The position numbers and the translations under genes were made by a program. Below are positions 5,174 to 7,286 of a stretch of DNA of 7,286 nucleotides, in pieces. The stretch spans positions 1 through 7,286 of the forward strand of contig SKXF01000075.1 of assembly GCA_007128555.1 (NCBI GenBank). Direction: 5' to 3'. This DNA comes from Clostridia bacterium (GTDB lineage Bacteria > Bacillota_E > SLMV01 > PUMD01). The first letter of the stretch is position 1; every line of letters begins with the position of its first letter. The notes below the pieces were generated by a model, which worked only from the letters and a program-made list of their open reading frames with translations, was not told where the DNA came from and ran no database searches.

Positions 5174-5993
5174 CGGATGCCACGTCACTCCTCTCCGCTG
5201 CCCCTGCTGTGCGCTCCCTCTCTGCCCGCTCCGTGTCCTCACCATCTGCTGAACTGGCCTCGACGAAAGCGCTGAGCAGGCTGGCAATCATGCGAGGATT
5301 CTTGCCCTCCTGGATCGCCGTTATGCCCGTGATCATCATCTCCTTCACCTGCTGCTCTTCCTCGTTGATCTCTTTCAACTTCCGTGCCATGGGCCCGAAG
5401 AAGAGATTGGCAAAAAGGGAGCCGTAGAAGGTGGTGATCAGGGCCACCGCCATGCCGAGGCCGATTCCATCAGGATCCGACAGGTTCATCAACATGTGGA
5501 TCAACCCGATCAGGGTGCCGATCATGCCGAAGGCCGGGGAACTGGCAGCCGCGGTGTCAAAGAGTCCCGCGCCGCTTTCCCCCTTGAGTCCGTCCGAGTA
5601 GCTCTGGTTTTGCAGGACATCCCGCAGGTCCTCGGCCGGCGTGGCGTCGACCAGGAGTTGGACCGCCTCGTGCAGGAAGGGGTCTTCGATCTCCTTGAGA
5701 TCGTCCTCCATGGCCAGCAGTCCCTCCCGTCGCGCCCTTCCAGCGAGGTGTACCAGCCGATCACGGGTCTCCTCCCGGGCAGCGCCCTTGCCCTTGAAGA
5801 CCAGGAGGACAAGGCCCGGGATGCGCTTCACCTGGGACGCTCCGTGGGATACAGCAACGGCCGCAACGGTTCCACCCAGGACAATCGCCAGGGCTGAAGG
5901 ATCCCAGTAGGTTCCGACAGCCCCCCGGGAGGCAATGGCCCAGAACAGTAGCATGAGCCCAGAAAGCAACCCCAGGATCGCAGTAATCTCCAC
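5166..5993 (-). CDS. motA: Flagellar stator protein MotA (PomA-like)
   Basis: MotA is the membrane stator subunit that, with MotB, converts ion flow into torque on the rotor protein FliG. The GTG start at 5993 gives 275 residues, beginning MEITAILGLLSGLMLLFWAI, with a good Shine-Dalgarno. TM1 is about 2-21 and TM2 about 33-50. The large cytoplasmic loop carries RREGLLAMEDDL (88-99), containing the charged residues expected to face FliG (R88/R89, E96), then DPFLHEAVQLLVD. TM3 (about 150-170) contains SSPAFGMIGTLIGL with the conserved Pro153. TM4 (about 179-200) contains GMAVALITTFYGS and ends at FGP with Pro201. Thr160 and Thr187/188 fall where sodium-type PomA has threonines, so sodium coupling is possible but unproven. 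An unusual acidic, charged tail spans about 245-275. The stop overlaps the motB start by 8 bases. Confidence 0.95.
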   Translation of the reverse strand: MEITAILGLLSGLMLLFWAIASRGAVGTYWDPSALAIVLGGTVAAVAVSHGASQVKRIPGLVLLVFKGKGAAREETRDRLVHLAGRARREGLLAMEDDLKEIEDPFLHEAVQLLVDATPAEDLRDVLQNQSYSDGLKGESGAGLFDTAAASSPAFGMIGTLIGLIHMLMNLSDPDGIGLGMAVALITTFYGSLFANLFFGPMARKLKEINEEEQQVKEMMITGITAIQEGKNPRMIASLLSAFVEASSADGEDTERAERERTAGAAERSDVASDD

Positions 5994-6000
5994 GTCTACA

Positions 6001-6005
6001 CCCCT
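6001..6005 (-). promoter_or_regulatory. Shine-Dalgarno site that sets the motA start
   Basis: The minus strand reads AGGGG, 7 bases before the GTG at 5993, and overlaps the flbD stop codon. An in-frame ATG at 6068 inside flbD would add 25 residues with no resemblance to MotA, so the GTG at 5993 is preferred. Confidence 0.65.
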
Positions 6006-6198
6006 ATCCCATGACCCGTTGGCTGACCTGGCGCCTGTAGCGCATGACCCTGAACGTGACCTCGTCAATGGATTCTGACACCATGAGCTTCTTCCCCGTG
6101 TAGAGGGTGATGAGCGTGTCCGGGGTCGATTCGATGGACTCGATCAGCTCTGCATTCAGATGAACGACCGTCCCATTTAGCCGCGTTACCATGATCAT
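6004..6198 (-). CDS. flbD: FlbD/SwrD-family small flagellar motor protein
   Basis: This small, probably cytoplasmic protein of 64 residues belongs to the FlbD (SwrD) family. In Bacillus subtilis the homologue SwrD raises motor power, apparently through stator function; the mechanism is not settled. The sequence shows the family signature at the N-terminus (MIMVTRLNGTVVHLNAELIE), then ESTPDTLITLYTGKKLMVSE, with a basic tail (RYRRQVSQRVMG). Length matches the usual 60 to 75 residues. The ATG at 6198 is chosen over the one at 6192 because relatives begin M-I-x-V-T-R-L-N-G and AGGAGG is well placed. The gene sits between the hook gene and the stator pair, as in spirochaetes and clostridia, and ends 10 bases before motA, consistent with a stator-linked role. 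It is unrelated to the sigma-54 activator of Caulobacter that shares the name FlbD. Confidence 0.93.
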   Translation of the reverse strand: MIMVTRLNGTVVHLNAELIESIESTPDTLITLYTGKKLMVSESIDEVTFRVMRYRRQVSQRVMG

Positions 6199-6206
6199 CT
6201 GCTCAC

Positions 6207-6212
6207 CCTCCT
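6207..6212 (-). promoter_or_regulatory. Shine-Dalgarno site of flbD
   Basis: On the minus strand this reads AGGAGG, a perfect anti-16S match, 8 bases before the ATG at 6198. It supports that ATG over the second in-frame ATG at 6192. It lies in the 30-base gap after flgE, which leaves no room for a terminator. Confidence 0.8.
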
Positions 6213-6228
6213 ATCCAGGTCGATGACC

Positions 6229-7286
6229 CTACCGCTTCAGATTGACCAGTTCCTGCAGCATCTCGTCCGAGGTCGTGATGATCCTCGAGTTGGCCTGGAA
6301 TCCCCTCTGCGTGATGATCATCTCGGCGAACTGTTCGGACAGGTCCACGTTCGACATCTCGAGGGAACCCGGAGCGACGGTGCCCCGCGAGGCGGTGCCG
6401 GGAGGGCCGACCTGCCTGAGCCCGGAGTTGTTAGATTCCCGGTAGATGTTGCCGCCCTCGCGGATCAGGCCGCCAGGATTGGAAAAGGCCGCCAGGCCAA
6501 CCTGGGCAAGGGTCTGGGTCCGCCCGTTGGAGTAAACGCCGGTGATCTCCCCCGACGAGTCGACGGTGAAGCTCTCCAGGGTGCCCATGGGATGACCGTC
6601 CCGCTTTACTGCAGAAGCCGTCGTGGATCCGTAGAACTGGGTGATCTGGGAGAAGTCCAGGTCCAGTTCGATGTCGCTGGCCTCGCTGAACTGCAGGGTC
6701 ACATTCCCCAGGGCGCCGGCCTCCTCGGCAATCCCATCGGCGTCAAACGTGATGACGCCCGTACCCCCTACGACCCCGTCGATGCCCCCGGAGTCTGCCG
6801 TCACCTCCCAGGCCCACTCATTGTCATCGGTCTTGGTGAAGTTCATCTGTATCGTGTGTCGATGCCCCATCGAGTCAAATACCTCTACCGGGGTCGTCCA
6901 CTCGTAGCCCACCTCCGAAGAGGAGTTGACGTTGTTCCGATAGACCACGACCGTGCTCGCCCTGGCGCCGATGGTCTCTCCCAGGGGAATGCGGATGTTC
7001 TCCAGGTTGGTCGCATCGGCCCGGGGGAGCACACCCGCATCGGCGGCCCAGCCCAGCACCCGGGCTCCCGACGGATCCACAAGGAACCCATCGGCATCGG
7101 GCTGAAAGGCCCCGGCCCGCGTGTACAGGATCTGATCGCCGTTCTGCAGGATGAAAAAGCCCTGCCCCTCAATAGCCATATCGGTCTCTCCACCCGTGCT
7201 TTGCAGGTTGCCCTGCCCCTGTATGATGTCAATCGAGGAAATCATGGTCCCGAGGCCGATCTGCTGGGCACTGGTTCCGCCCCGCT
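6229..7286 (-). CDS. flgE: Flagellar hook protein FlgE, 5' end outside window
   Basis: FlgE polymerises into the extracellular hook, the universal joint between the rod and the filament. The frame is open to the window edge at 7286, so the start is missing. About 351 residues are visible; full-length relatives are roughly 400 to 460, so the N-terminal rod-like helix and perhaps 50 or more residues are lost. The visible part begins with SAQQIGLGTMISSIDIIQGQ, followed by GNLQSTGGETDMAIEGQGFF, the typical early hook/rod signature. A variable central region (FlgE D2-like) follows. The C-terminus has the conserved flagellar basal-body motif (LEMSNVDLSEQFAEMIITQR, then GFQANSRIITTSDEMLQELV) and ends LKR-TAG. 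The internal ATG at 7245 is not the real start, because conserved hook sequence continues upstream of it. The visible part contains no cysteine. The stop lies 30 bases before flbD. Identity is secure; the taxon is not. Confidence 0.95.
   Translation of the reverse strand, partial: RGGTSAQQIGLGTMISSIDIIQGQGNLQSTGGETDMAIEGQGFFILQNGDQILYTRAGAFQPDADGFLVDPSGARVLGWAADAGVLPRADATNLENIRIPLGETIGARASTVVVYRNNVNSSSEVGYEWTTPVEVFDSMGHRHTIQMNFTKTDDNEWAWEVTADSGGIDGVVGGTGVITFDADGIAEEAGALGNVTLQFSEASDIELDLDFSQITQFYGSTTASAVKRDGHPMGTLESFTVDSSGEITGVYSNGRTQTLAQVGLAAFSNPGGLIREGGNIYRESNNSGLRQVGPPGTASRGTVAPGSLEMSNVDLSEQFAEMIITQRGFQANSRIITTSDEMLQELVNLKR

Noticed and set aside
5174..5287. Upstream ATG at 5287 as an extended motB start
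   Set aside because: It lies deep inside motA and adds 38 residues of non-MotB sequence. The ATG at 5173 gives the usual short basic N-terminus before the membrane helix.
5994..6068. Upstream ATG at 6068 as an extended motA start
   Set aside because: The extra 25 residues (MTRSRSGSCATGARS...) are hydrophilic, unlike MotA, and lie inside flbD. The GTG at 5993 has a Shine-Dalgarno at correct spacing and gives a normal MotA N-terminus.
6199..6228. Possible terminator or promoter between flgE and flbD
   Set aside because: The 30-base gap is filled by a ribosome site and has no hairpin with a T-run or recognisable promoter elements. It is the largest gap in the window.

Overview
The window is one uninterrupted block of a flagellar operon. 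Every real gene lies on the minus strand, so the operon reads from base 7286 down to base 1. In transcription order it holds flgE (5' part outside the window), flbD (swrD-like), motA, motB, fliL, fliM, a fliN/fliY-type switch gene, fliO (also called fliZ), fliP, fliQ and fliR (3' part outside the window). The fliR fragment lacks a stop inside the window and was found by reading bases 569 to 1 directly.

The genes are packed tightly. Gaps are 4 to 30 bases, motA/motB overlap by 8 bases and motB/fliL by 4. No intergenic space exceeds 30 bases. I see no terminator, promoter, RNA gene, mobile element or CRISPR array, so the segment looks co-transcribed from a promoter upstream of the window. Most starts have a strong purine-rich Shine-Dalgarno sequence.

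The genes form functional groups: the hook protein (FlgE); the torque-generating stator and its helpers (FlbD, MotA, MotB, FliL); the rotor switch or C-ring (FliM, FliN/Y); and the flagellar type III export gate (FliO, FliP, FliQ, FliR). The order flgE-flbD-motA-motB-fliL-fliM-fliN/Y-fliO-fliP-fliQ-fliR is, from general knowledge, the one seen in spirochaetes, thermotogae and many clostridia, not the enterobacterial layout. The DNA is clearly GC-rich with G/C-biased third positions. I cannot name the phylum. The cysteine-free visible FlgE argues mildly against a spirochaete.

The most unusual part is the switch. FliM starts directly at its 'YDFHRPDKFS' region and lacks the N-terminal EIDALL peptide that normally binds phosphorylated CheY. 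The next gene's product, a 331-residue FliN/FliY protein, carries that peptide (TQEEIDALLQGL). It is followed by a CheC/CheX-like middle domain whose catalytic Asn position appears to be Met, and then a normal FliN C-terminal domain. FliM's GGxG loop is also altered. Together these suggest a C-ring in which CheY-P is captured only through FliN/Y, by a protein that probably no longer dephosphorylates it. Further oddities are a Cys in place of the conserved Asp in MotB's peptidoglycan-binding motif and PomA-like threonines in MotA.
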